Shown here piece after piece: positions 36,001 through 47,015 of a DNA stretch of 64,000 nucleotides; positions within the stretch are counted from its first letter, which is position 1, and each line of letters begins with the position of its first letter. The stretch is taken from the NCBI GenBank assembly GCA_027559495.1, contig JAMXSV010000023.1, positions 1,984,001 through 2,048,000 on the forward strand, written 5' to 3'. The position numbers were made by a program, and so were the translations under genes. Origin of the DNA: Aurifilum marmelostoma. Taxonomy: Eukaryota > Ascomycota > Sordariomycetes > Diaporthales > Cryphonectriaceae. The notes under the pieces were generated by a model. That model was not told the DNA's origin, made no database searches, and saw nothing but the letters and a program-made list of their open reading frames with translations.

Positions 36001-37133
36001 TCAGCCCCTCGCGGCGGAGACTACCAAATCACGGCTGGGCCCGCTGCTCTTCTTGCAAAACATCTGTCAAAACTATCTTCACCTGCACGTGTTTTCCCCG
36101 CTTGAGCTGGTATCTGAGGTCCCGTCGGTCATTATCTGCGCGGAGCATGCCCTCGCCCAGGTTCCAGCCTTGCCCAATCGGCCACCGGTGGTGGTTGCAT
36201 GCGACAACGCTCTCACTGCACACCAGCTCACTGCTGAGTACGCTTCCGTCACAACACCCATCACCGAGTGTTTCTCACAGCCGTAAGTTCAGACTGATCC
36301 AAACCATGGAATAATATGCGAGAAATGTGCGTCTGACTATAGCAGGATCGGCCCGCGAAAATTGGCAAAGGTTCTCGTTTCCACCTTGAAGCGGTGGAGG
36401 AGTCTGCAAACCTCGGAGCCCGGGCTCGCATCACCCATACCCTCCGGCACTGACACTCAGGACACGGCTTCATTACGAGGAACCCACTCACAAAGTTCAG
36501 AAGGACAATCCGCTCTGGCAGAACGAAACGCTACAGATCCCCTGCCGCACCTTGGTCTACCGCACAGGCCAATGAGACGGTCTAGGTCTACAAACAGGTC
36601 TGATCAAAGCGACCGGACAGTCACAGCGGATGCTTCACCACTCCGAGAGTCTCAGAGTGACAACTCGTCGGCCAGAGAAGACGCCGCATTCTTGCTCGTT
36701 GACGACAATGCGATTAATTTAAAAATCCTTGAATCGTACATGAGGAAGTTCAACTATGTCCATGACAACGCCACCAACGGACTGGAAGCAGTGGATGCCT
36801 GTCGCTCAACAACTGCCCACTACCGTTGCATATTTATGGGTGCGTGATGATAAGTTTTTCTTTGTGATGTCTCTTTCATCTCAGAATGGTTGTTGACGCT
36901 TCGAACCATTAGATGTATCCATGCCCGTCATGGATGGACTGGAGGCGACCCGTCTCATCCGAGCTCACGAACAAAGGAATCAACTGAAACCAGCCCTCAT
37001 CATTGCGCTCACCGGTCTCGCATCAGCTGAGACACAACAGGAGGCGTATGCGAGCGGAATCGACTTGTTTCTTACGAAGCCAGTCCCGCTCAAAGAATTG
37101 GGCCGAATTCTGGAAGCAAATGGTGTCTCATAA
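33020..37133 (+). CDS. Hybrid histidine kinase (GAF - HisKA - HATPase_c - REC)
   Basis: Exons: 33020-34936, 35123-36282, 36346-36839 and 36913-37133; 3792 nt, 1263 aa. An N-terminal GAF-like domain covers roughly residues 45-215 (PLRFYAGVPLRSPQGIDIGVCCVFD). A low-complexity linker follows, then HisKA with the phospho-acceptor H594 in LGSLSHEIRSPLHGVI. HATPase_c has the N box (IFGNALKYTS, ~782), DSGRGIG and GAGLGLSIVRQI (~850). The receiver domain has LLVDDNAIN (~1142), the acceptor Asp in MDVSMPVMDG (~1190) and Lys in FLTKPV (~1244). All residues for autophosphorylation and relay are present. It should feed a Ypd1-type phosphotransfer protein in the cytosol; there is no membrane segment. The signal sensed cannot be told from the sequence. 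The first intron (34937-35122) is mostly a CT-rich microsatellite. Confidence 0.95.
34945..35035 (+). repeat. Pyrimidine microsatellite (T-rich with spaced C) inside an intron
   Basis: Near-perfect repetition of runs of 5-7 T separated by single C in the first intron of the histidine kinase gene. It ends in a long T run just before CTTCGTCA and fills about half the 186-nt intron. Confidence 0.9.
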
Positions 37134-37390
37134 CACAAGAGGCTTAGAAGGGTATTTGAGAAAGAACAACTAAGATCGTTCGGATATTTTGTTGTCCTTG
37201 TTAGAGGCGTCGGCTGATATATACGTATACCCATGTAGGTTTTCGGTGATAAAGGAGTTTCTTCAATTAGGAATAAAATACGTAGCGGGCATTCCACAAA
37301 AGAAAGACCGTGACAAACATCATTACAGTGAGAGTAAGTAAGTACATGAATCAATACTGATCCCCATCGAAATCTCCAGCATGGAGAATA

Positions 37391-38826
37391 TCACCCTTCG
37401 GTTCGTTCATGATCTCCCATAGTTTTCGTGGGTCGAGCTCTGGCTCTGCTGCTCTCTTGGCAGCTGGGCTGGCGTCCTCCCCCAGCGGCGGCGATCTGCG
37501 CAGCAGCCTCCTGTCTGGCCAGGGCCACTTGAAAATGGGGAGAGGTGGGTCAGCACGCAAAAGAATGGCCGAGACAGCGGCTTACAGCCTCGGGCAATAA
37601 AGGCATCGGGCGAAAGGGCTTACCGTGTAGGAAAACGGCCGATCTCTTCCCAGAATACATGGCATGGGGCACGTTGGTGGAATCATCGATGTTGATATCC
37701 CCAACGGCAAATACCATGGGCATATTGGTCAGGTAGCCCAGGCTCTGCACCCCAGCGAGGCGACCATTTTGCAACAGGACGCCCAGATCCCGGCCGAGGT
37801 TAGACCGCTGCACACTTGGGAACTCGGTGAAGAAAGCTGCCCGTTCGATGGACGTTCCATCGTCGAGTTGCACGCTAAATAGGTCGTACTCTGGGTGTGT
37901 CGGCGCGCTCGGGTCCCCGCTGCTGTTCCCGCCGTCGGCGAGGCGCGTGATGGACACCAGGGTCTGGTTGTACACCGTCACGTTGTTCTCCGCCAGATAC
38001 GTCTGCCAGCCTGGGAAGGAACTGTCGACGCTGTCACGGAAGTCGGGTGTGTCCGTGCCGTTCACAAAGGCGACAAGGTCGGCGTCGAGGGTGCTGACCT
38101 CGCGTACCATCCCCGGAATGGCGGCCAGGTTTCCCAGCAGGCCTAGAGCCTGGTCGGCGTGCTCATAGCCGTCGCACCAGGGACACCAATAGATGCCCTG
38201 CGCCCAGTTCTCTCGCAGGCCGGGGGTGCCGGGGATGACGTCTTTGAGGCCCGTGGCGAGGACGATGCTCTTGGCGGTGAGGACGACCTGCTCACCGGAG
38301 AAATAGGTCACGCTTACCGTGTAGGATGGATTTTTGCTGCCTGTGTCGAGCTGGGGCTCAATGTCGGTCACGGTGCCGTTAGTCCAGGAGACGGTGGCGT
38401 TGTAGTAGGCAATCTTTTCGCGAGCTAGCCAGCGAAAGTATGCTGGTGTTATTCCTGTGCGGAAGTTTGTATTAGTCTCTGTGATGCATCTTCTCGTATT
38501 TGGGGCTACCAAGTTCTTTGAACGCTCTTCATTTATTGCCTTGTTGTCCATTTGGACTTACCGTCGAGACCGATCACATCGTGCATATGGCGAGTGGCGC
38601 CGTTGCGATACTCGCCCGAGTCGATGAGTAGGACATGTCGGCGCACGCGAGCCAGTCCGCTCAGTGCGCTGAGCCCAGCTGGACCGCCTCCCACGATGAT
38701 GGTGTCGTATTCGATATCGGTACTGTCTCTTGTGACTTGGTGTGAGCTGCTGTCGATCTCAGTGCCGAGGGCGGCAGCGCCGAGAATGCATGAGATCAAG
38801 AATGAGAGAAAAGGTAGGAAGATCAT
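37391..38826 (-). CDS. Secreted thioredoxin-reductase-like FAD oxidoreductase
   Basis: Exons: 38826-38562, 38454-37624 and 37527-37391; 1233 nt, 410 aa. Residues 1-20 form a signal peptide (FLPFLSFLISCILGAAALG). The FAD motif TIIVGGGPAGLSAL is at about 43-55, the second ATGLKD motif near 155, a redox CxxC in YWCPWCDG (C179, C182), and the C-terminal FAD block FAVGDIN, followed by MYSGKRSA. This is the low-molecular-weight thioredoxin reductase / GliT-like fold. The usual NADPH-binding GxGxxA motif is weak (LLGNLAA), and several sequons (NAT, NGT, NVT, NQT, NSS) agree with secretion. It likely oxidises or reduces disulfides of a small molecule or peptide outside the cell or in the ER; the substrate is unknown. 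Head-to-head or cluster partners are not evident. Confidence 0.85.
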
Positions 38827-40566
38827 GGTGAATTAGTTGGTACAGGGGACTATAAGCCCCGATATAGAAACAGACAGAAAAAATAAAGGAGTGACCGGTC
38901 AAAAGCGAAGGGAGTTGGGTGCGGAGCTGGACAACAGTGGCAGGCGAGTGCTAGATAATAAGGAAGAGACAGGGAAAGAGGGAGCGAGAATATCAGATAC
39001 CTTTCAAGGTTATTCAGATCGCCTTATATGTCGTTGTCGTATGTGTATCACCAATAACAGTAGTATTGACCAAGATGTGTGACCTCTCCTACACATGTCT
39101 TAGTTTGGTCACTAGAGACGGCCCGTTGTGTGAGTCTCATGAAGGAATGAGCCGTTGGCTGAACAACGCTATGCGGGGATGGTCGAGCATCCCAAATACT
39201 GGAATGAACCACAGGATTTACTAAGCCTTTCAAGCTCAAGACTGCACTTTTTACTTACGTATCAAAACAAATATTGTTGATTTCCGGTTGCTTTTGCAGA
39301 CTCTGACCAACAGGAAATGACAAGGCTTACTGTCGTCTGCGCCGGCTCGGGTTATACAACATGCAGGCCCCCCTCGTGTTGGACAAGAAACTGGAATGTT
39401 CTGTCTCTGATTGTCATCTGCCATTGTGCTCGCTGCTTGGCCGGATGAACAGATGACGCGGGACACTCGGTGAGGTCCAATGCGACTGTTCGGGTCACAG
39501 TAGCTGGTGTTTCTGCGGCAGTGTAACCTTGCATGAGGTCACGGGAGAGTGCCGGGTTCACATGCTGATGGTGCAATGTATGGCAATGATGGTCTGCTTT
39601 GTGAAGTCAGGCGCGAACTTGCCATAATATGAATGGTGAAGGACGTACGACTGATAATACATCGGACAGAGAGGGGAAAAAATAGAAAAACAATAATTAC
39701 ATATAATTACTATATATCGATTTTCGATAGATGTGTGTAGTCATACGAATGGGCATCTTTACGGATGTTCATGAGAGGAGATCACGACACGACGCCGAAG
39801 CTGTGTAAAACAAATGTAAACCTGGGAGAGAGAAAGAGAAAGGAATTAAAAGAAAGAGTCCTTCCAAATCCGCCTCCTCCTGGCGGCCGAAAATTCCGTT
39901 GTGCCAGGCCCGAATAGCATAGGTGGTTATGAGGTTCCGCAGCTTAATAGCAACGTGTTTCGGTGCACGTCGCTCTATCATTGTATCCAAAAATACGCGT
40001 CTGCCGTCGAGGCCGCGTCTACATCCGATGAACCTGTGTAGTGATTTAGATGAGGAAGAGCACTGCTACGCTCAATAAATTTGTCCTACACTTTCCATCC
40101 ATCATTCGGCAATCTACTTCATTTCTGGGCTGCTGGCTCAATGTCATAATCACTCTGTTCATACAAAGTCTCTCCGAGAAAGACGCCTAAGCAAAAGTGT
40201 CGGAAAGACTGCATGCTGTGCTACCACCCGCGGCAATAAGACTCGCACGATGCGAGGTCACCCATCAGGCCACAGCCGGAGATGAGCGTGAGACAGATGG
40301 CCTATGAATGTCTGCTCACCGCTTCGATGATTCATTAAGGCTCCTGCCACTTCACTCTAGCACATGACGTGCAGTGGCCAAAGGAGTGCATGATGTGCAT
40401 AGTAATGCAGGGCTGGAACGGGCTGGCTGGGTCTTAGTACCTCACCGTTGAGCTGAATGACCATCTGTCTGAAGCAGACCAATGAACAGTGACAGTGATG
40501 AGCTTCATGTGGTTCAAGTGCTGGATGCACAATCTGCTTCTGATTCACCTGTCCCTGTATTCCCCC
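38827..40566. other. Intergenic stretch
   Basis: No supported gene. The left part is the promoter and leader of the flavoprotein gene. The frame at 39769-39990 (minus) has a hydrophobic end but no start context or family match. Confidence 0.5.
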
Positions 40567-40888
40567 TTATTGCACCTGGCCACATAATACTGCGCTGGTC
40601 ACAATGGGATAGGGAGGAACGGGAGGTGCAGCAGGACAGACGCAGTCCATGGTACTGCTAGGTATGGCCTGCATGATGCCGTCGACTGAAGAATGTAGAG
40701 TTTATATCAGGAGCAAGTTCTGTTCCTTGATTTATATATACATATTTTGACTCAGGGTAGTATTGAGACTGATACCTGATTACTTGCTGCAGAAAGGCCG
40801 GCCAGTCGTCGATGCGGATAGTGTTGCGTTTGGCGCCAGAGTCAAATGTAGGCTGGCCTTTAGGAGTTGGAAGGATACTGTTCTGCAT
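40567..40888 (-). CDS. Possible 68-aa small protein, two exons
   Basis: The ATG at 40888 opens a frame that looks coding (PTPKGQPTFDSG, NTIRIDDWPAFLQQ). A donor at 40783 (GTAATC) and an acceptor before 40668 (CATGCAG) join it in phase to a Pro- and Cys-containing tail (TMDCVCPAAPPVPPYP) ending at TAA 40567-40569. Without splicing, the frame runs to 40658 for 76 aa. There is no signal peptide and no family match. Both forms are speculative; the model rests only on splice-site and frame consistency. Confidence 0.25.
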
Positions 40889-41399
40889 TGGTGTTAAGCT
40901 GGGGGTTTGTGCGTGTGACAGTAGGATCTCAGAGCCGAATAGCAGTAAGTAGAATGGAGAGATGGGAGGATCTGGAGGGCTGGGTAGTGAGGAAGGTGCG
41001 TATTTTTGATGATATATGTTTGTAATAAGATTGCCATGTGGCTAAGCAATGGGATGGTATTCTAATCAGAGAAGCCTCCCTTCAGGAGGCTAAAGTTGCA
41101 ATGGATTCTTGCTATAAATGGGTGCCTATAAGCTCTGCAAACGACAATGTAGACGACAAATGATCATCACATAGGCTTGATGATTACTTGAGATGTAGTG
41201 ACAGTAAGAGACAAGACTAAAATTTCCTGGCAAGTATGCTAACCTTTTGATTCCCTTGGGAAGACATGTAAAGAAAACACGCGCCGACCAACATGCCCTC
41301 TATCTGTTCACTTACATAACAGGTTGTAGAGCCACAAAACGCCTAGGCCCGCCACAAGATGGAGTATTCAAAAACAATATACATTCCAGACAGGGTTCT
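40889..41399. other. Intergenic stretch
   Basis: A/T-rich spacer with no credible frame; 3' side of the transporter gene. Confidence 0.5.
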
Positions 41400-43007
41400 T
41401 CATGATCGGCCTTGGCCTCCGTAGCCAGACACGTCTCTCACATACTGCGCAGCCTGGTCTGTAGACAGAGGGCCCCACATCCAGAAGGCCCAGGATACGA
41501 GGAGCAGAAGGGAAATAATACCCAGGACCTTGGTCCTCGCAGGGTTCTTCTGGCGGAAGTCGGCAAATTGAAGCCGGGCGTCCGTGGCGAGGGACTGCAT
41601 CTTCTCAGCGCCGAGCTTGTAGTATACTAAACCGGCGAGGGCGATGGAATAGCCAAAGAACTGTTGGCCGGTGACGGGGTCGCGGAAGATGAGCATGGAT
41701 GCGAACACTAGCAGAATATCCTTCAAGATACCGGACATGGTGAGAACGACGGCAGAAGTTTGTCCGATCTAACAGGGGTGGTCAACGACACAGCTATGGG
41801 TCAAAGTCGTGGGCGGGAACGACTTACTAGGAGCACGGAAGAGACATTGAGGAGGAACGCAACGAGACCGTTGGCGAGCAGAACTCCGAACCCAAGCGAC
41901 TGGATATCGCTCATCGAGATGCGGGGCCCTTCAATGAAGAAGGTAAAGATGGAGTTGAAGACGGCGCAGGCGGGGGCGTAGTAGTACAGGGACACCAAGG
42001 GGTCCATCTTGAAGTCACCGGAGCTCAGGAGGCGCTGCACCATGACCAGGCGCAAGGCCTCGGTCACAATACCTCCGATCTGGTAGACAAAACCCCAGAA
42101 CTCGAATTTGATCTCTCCAAACGAGGCAATGACCACGCCGAGGACAATGATGGCCACGTTCCCGAGAACCTTCATGTTGGGAGGTGCAATAGCGAAGGCC
42201 CATGTCGCCAGCAGGACGGCCACGGCAGTGGTAGCCTAGAGAAGGGATGGTCAGCCCAATTGACCTTCGGATGTCTCGGCAAAGACGATGACAGATAGGA
42301 TGGCTAGTCGTGCCTTCAACATCTGGATAAACGAGACGCTCAGGGTCAGGTATGCCAGGTTTCCGCAGATCAGAGTCAAACTGAACATCAGGCCGATGGG
42401 GACAATAGCTCGGCTGTGTAGAAGTCATTGTTAGCCTTTGGGCTTCTTTCTCCTTCCAGTTCCTCAACTTCAGCGGGCAGGACCGCCACCTACATGTATG
42501 TCTCCGTCGTCATAGGCACCTTATGGCGGGAATCGAGCGTCTTGGTGAAGCGGGCCATGTATTGGGTCATGATAGTGCCGAATACCTGATGCCATGTTGT
42601 CAAGAAGAGTGCTATGGCTGGATGTCAGTGGTTGATCGATCACATCATTGTCGTCGTCGTCGTCGTCGTCGTCGTCGGTGGAGGCTATCGAAGCATTGAG
42701 CAGGACTTACGGAACTCTGTAGGTTTCGCCAGGTCAGGTCAGCGGGCAATTCAAGTGCGCCATGAACGTGTCGATAGTAAGAGGACGGGCCAGGGGTAAG
42801 GGGGGGGGCATGCTCACCAAATTTGGCAGTTGTCAGGATCCATTTGTTGAAGATGATGATGCTAGAGCTCAGGCCGATCCACAGAGCAATATAGAAGGCC
42901 GGATGGAGCCCGCCTCCGGAGCTGGCAGCGGGCTCCGGTGCTTGGCTCTGGGCGACTCCAGCCTCGAGTTTTCGGTCCTCGTCGGAGGAGGAGCGTTCGC
43001 CTGCCAT
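41400..43007 (-). CDS. Triose-phosphate/nucleotide-sugar transporter family protein (TPT/DMT) with a 6-nt micro-exon
   Basis: Exons: 43007-42818, 42716-42711 (6 nt), 42611-42494, 42413-42314, 42235-41828 and 41768-41400; 1191 nt, 396 aa. About ten membrane segments, starting PAFYIALWIGLSSSIIIFN then KWILTTAKF. Family blocks: PLFLTTWHQVFGTIMTQ, LSVSFIQMLKATTAVAVLL, VYQIGGIVTEALRLVMVQ and TSAVVLTMSGILKDILLV. The micro-exon supplies the codons between KF and LFLTTWH (E-F-P), exactly the conserved K-F-[DE]-F-P-L-F block, which is why I accept it. The intron at 42313-42236 must be GC-AG to keep MLK joined to ATTAV. Proteins of this family sit in Golgi, ER or other endomembranes and exchange phosphorylated sugars or nucleotide-sugars; the substrate is not readable here. 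Confidence 0.88.
42650..42677 (+). repeat. (GTC)n microsatellite in an intron
   Basis: About nine copies of a GTC trinucleotide (GAC on the coding strand) inside the third intronic gap of the transporter gene, between the micro-exon and the next exon. Confidence 0.9.
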
Positions 43008-44846
43008 GTCGAATATATTTGCCAACCGTAGTTTTCACGGATTGAGGTCAATGCGGGCTAAAGGGAGGGGTTGTGATGTCTATGGGCGAGGTTAAAGATG
43101 GACTGTGGTAGTTGTTATGTCGACACAGCGGTTATTATTTTTGGAAAAAGGGAAACGTGTTTCCGAGTTGGAGGTCGAGTCAAGGGAGACGCGACATGCA
43201 GATGACGCCTCTCTGGCTCGATCGGTATTAATTGCAGCATGCATGCGGGGACCTGGACAGGGGTCCTGCCCCTAACAATGATGCTTCCTTTCACCCTGAC
43301 ACCCTGGGGCCGTCTTGCAGCGATCCCCCCCCCCCCCCCCACACACCCCACCTCTATTCCTCTATTCATACTGAAAATAAAACGATAGGACGAACAATAA
43401 ATATTCCAGTTGAGCCAAGGACGACCTTTTTTCTTTTTTCCAAAAAAAACCACCAAAAAACAAACAAAAAAAAAAAACAAAAAAAACCAAAAGACAAAAA
43501 AAAAAAAAAAAAGAAAAGAAATAAAGGAGAGGAGTCAACTCCACGTAGAGGGTGAAAACAAAGCCTAATTGCACAGGTCACAGCTGAGAGTGACGCGAAG
43601 GAAGGTGAACCGGGGGGGGGGGTAGAAAATATACAGTAAAAATAACAAGGCATACGACATGCAAGGCGCCCGTGATTTGATTACATGGTCCAGCACAGTC
43701 TTGATATTTAAGTCATCGAATCTTACCTAGGTACCAAGATCAGTTACGGGTCTTTCCACTATAACATCAGAAAATCTAAAATAAAACCAGCAGCCATTAC
43801 CAAGTCAATGATGCTCCATCTCCATGATAGTAATATCTCCAGCTTGCAGGTTGTTCCAAGTGCCATGATGAATCGGACGAATGCACGCGAAATGCCGCCC
43901 CTTTGATTCCTTCTGATGTGCTCCTACGATATACCAGGCTCATGACCCTCAACCTACACAATTGAGATGCCACTCTCGGCACCCCCTGATCACTTTAAAT
44001 GAGCACATACATCGCCGCAACTTTGGAAGTGCCCATTGTCACTCAGGAGCCATATTTACCATCGGCTCTCAGTCTCATTCCTACTCAAAGTCACAGTGAG
44101 CCTCAGCGACACATCTATCGAAAACGTTAGTGGTTGGAGCCTGTAACAGACCCGATCACCCACTGCCCACCCGGAATGGTGGCTTGGAACGCTGGGCCCT
44201 CTCTCATCAGAAAACCTGGTGGACCTCTGGATTATCGACATTGATAAAGGTTGACGACAATTTTGATTCTATGAATAGGGCCTCTCATTCCCACATAAAC
44301 TAGTATGCCAAGTTGTAACTTGAATGGTATGTGCTCTCAGCAACAAGAGAGAACCGAGGCTTCCATAGTCATCATATTGAGGCGGGTAGCGCTAAGACTC
44401 ACAAGTCCTACCTTTTCTAATATAGATGTTATCACGACACAGACCGTAGCATTATGTCCCATTGCTATCTCAAAATACAAAGTAATTAAAAGCAATTCAT
44501 TCCTGCCTATGGAGGACAAAATAAAAGAAAAATACGTAATTACCTAATTACGCGCCTGGGTTTATTCTCTGGTGCAGCCGCCCGCCGGGTCACACCACCA
44601 TCTAAGTCATTGTGATGTCATCCTCACAATACAAGTATCACCCGCAGTAATCATGCAGGGGAGGTACGAGACCATAACGTCACAGCTCTACTCCCCCCTC
44701 TTCTTGGAGCTCCCTGGGCTTGTTGAGCTCCTTATTTGAGGAAGCTCCCCCAGCTTCTTGTCAACAAGCCATCTTAGGATCCCGCTCCTCAATCGATTGC
44801 AGAAGGAACAAACAAATGACAACAATCTTGAAGGCTGTGAACTACC
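43008..44846. other. Intergenic stretch rich in homopolymers
   Basis: Divergent promoter region between the transporter (left) and the DUF1295 gene (right). It holds a C run (about 43325-43340), an A-rich tract (43440-43520) and a G run (43611-43622). Frames across these tracts are low-complexity artefacts. Confidence 0.6.
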
Positions 44847-46585
44847 ATGGCTGAACAAGACAAATACGCCTCCCATTGGGGAGCAAAGCCGAACAATCCA
44901 ACAACAGAATCTGTACCCATTCCTGTGCCACGGGCCTCAGGTGCTGAGCAGGACCGATTTGGAGGTCACTTCAGCAGTGGGACAACCTCTCGAGAGATCC
45001 CCGTGCCCGTCCCGACCGCGTCTGGCGCCGAGCAGGACCGCTGGGCAGCTCACCTCAGCCGCACTGCTGCTCGCAATCCCGAGGCAGAGGGCATCTCCTT
45101 CCGCTTACCTACCACCTCCGGCGCCGAACAAGACCGATACGCTGCCCACTGGAGCCCATCCGAGCCCCGAAACCCTGAGGCCTCTGGTTTCAAGGTGCCA
45201 GTCTGGAGCAGTTCTGGAGCAGAGCAAGATCGCTACGCAGCCCATTGGAGTACATCTGAGGCTCGAAACCCTGAGGCTTACGGTGTAAAAGTACCCGTGT
45301 GGAACACGTCTGGGGCGGAGCAGGATCGCTATGCTTCCCATTGGAGCAGGAGCGAGGCCGATAATCCTACAGCAGAGCGGGTCGGCATTCCTGTCCGCAA
45401 CCCTACAGGTGGCAGCTCCGAGCAGGATATCTATGGCACCCACTTCAACACCGCGGGGCCTTACAGAATCCCCAATGATGCCACTGCTGTGGGCATCCTG
45501 AAGAACACGCTGCTGCCGTCCCTGGGCCTGCACACCGGCCTGTCTATTGTCGCGTACACAGCCTCACGGGTGGCTAATCGAGTTGATGGCAAAGACTGGT
45601 TGTGGCCGACTGGCCAGGTGGCCAATGCCTGGTGGAGCGCTGTCGGTACACGAGTTGTATACGATGGCCTTCCGATCGGAGCCGCTCTCTCTTCCCTTGT
45701 GTATCCTGACAAGGTCATGCTCGGCGCTGTCACGGTTTGGGGTGCTCGTCTGTTCTACCAGATAGCGTCTCGATCCGTAAAGTCCAAGTCTGACGATGCC
45801 CGGTATCTCGAAGCGAAGAAGGAATCTGGGTTTTGGAATCAGGCATACTTGAAAATATTCCTCCCAGAGGCTGTCTTCCAGGCTCTCATCTCGCTGCCTT
45901 TCACCCTGCCCTTCCGCAACCCATATGCCAGGTACGGGCTAACCAACAAATTGCATAACTTTTCTCTTGTGTTCGCGATGCTAACAATTCTCTCGTAGTG
46001 CCCGCTCCTCTCTATCTTCCCCTCTCGAATGGGCTCACGACCTGGCTGTTTTCGTGTTCAGCGCCGGATTTACGCTTGAGGTTCTCGCCGATTACCAGCT
46101 GAGCCGTCACAAGAAGACGAACCAGGAGAACCTGAACCGTGATGGTGTCTGGAGCATTGTCCGACACCCCAAGTAAGCATCACCCCACCCTTCCTTTCGT
46201 GGAAAGCCCTGTAAGCCCCTCGCCTGTCCCATCCGCTTACACGAGACCCTTCAGCTACCTCGGCGACGCCCTAGTTCACTTCTCTTTCCCTCTGTTCCTC
46301 TGGGGCTCTGGCAAGATCCACCCGATTGTCCTTCTCGGCCCAGTCGCAAACTACGCTTTTCTCCGCTACGTCGGCGGCGACGCCCAGAATGAAGCCGCAC
46401 AGGAGCAACGCTACGCCAAGACAAGTCCAGTCAAGGCTCACGAATTCTCCGAGTACAAACAGACCAAGAACAGCTTCTGGCCCAAGGTGCAGGAGGCCAC
46501 CAACCCGTGGGCTCTGTCGGTCCTCGGTGCAGGCATTGGTGGACTAGCGTTGGAGCGTGTCGTGCGGCACTTTGCCCTAGAGTAA
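44847..46585 (+). CDS. DUF1295 membrane protein with seven N-terminal AEQDRYAAHW repeats
   Basis: Exons: 44847-45931, 45999-46172 and 46255-46585; 1590 nt, 529 aa. Residues 2 to about 210 are seven imperfect repeats of 28-32 aa, each opening with (A)EQD-[RK]-[YFW] and a His/Phe a few residues on (AEQDRYAAHWS), then NPEA and a VPVW- or IPVP-type end. After residue ~215 comes a multi-pass membrane part. It ends with the DUF1295 / steroid 5-alpha-reductase-like signature GVWSIVRHPNYLGDALVHFSF, split by the last intron. DUF1295 proteins resemble isoprenylcysteine methyltransferases and sterol reductases, usually in the ER, with unknown substrate. The hydrophilic repeat part is unusual for the family and may be a binding or assembly module. 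Confidence 0.88.
44850..45470 (+). repeat. Seven degenerate 84-102-nt coding repeats
   Basis: These encode the EQD-containing units of the DUF1295 protein. The fourth and fifth units are most alike (both AEQDRYAAHWS...NPEA...KVPVW), so the most recent duplication was there. Confidence 0.8.
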
Positions 46586-47015
46586 AGCAGAGAAGTGCGA
46601 GGACCACAAAACATGTACGATTATGATTAGTGTGCTGTCGCCGAAACATTAGCGCATTCATTCACAGGCAAAATGCAGATGATTAGAGTCATAATTTCAG
46701 ATCTTATTCAGCCATTGTATTCTCATCATTATCTCCAGCAAATATAGAATGGCCAGAATCCTGCTTCTTTCCAACAGTCCGATGGGAATTATCGTCGGAG
46801 GTTGTTTTTGATGTGAAGCCTCGGCTTCTGTGCACAGTTCAGCTTCCACGTGCTCTGTAGATCCACACTCTTTCGAGCCCACTGTAATAATCTCGGGATG
46901 CTAATTTGCTCGTTGCGGGGAGTACTTCACCCTTTTCCTCACCGTCTGCCGCTGTCGCCTGGAAGCAGGAATTCCAATCTCACTAGGGAGCTTCAATACT
47001 CGAAGCGAGCTTGCC
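46586..47015. other. Intergenic stretch
   Basis: Spacer between two plus-strand genes; presumed terminator and promoter. No gene seen. Confidence 0.5.

Noticed and set aside
43232..43555. 107-aa frame ending in a Lys/Gln-rich run
   Set aside because: It arises from C and A homopolymers; low complexity only.
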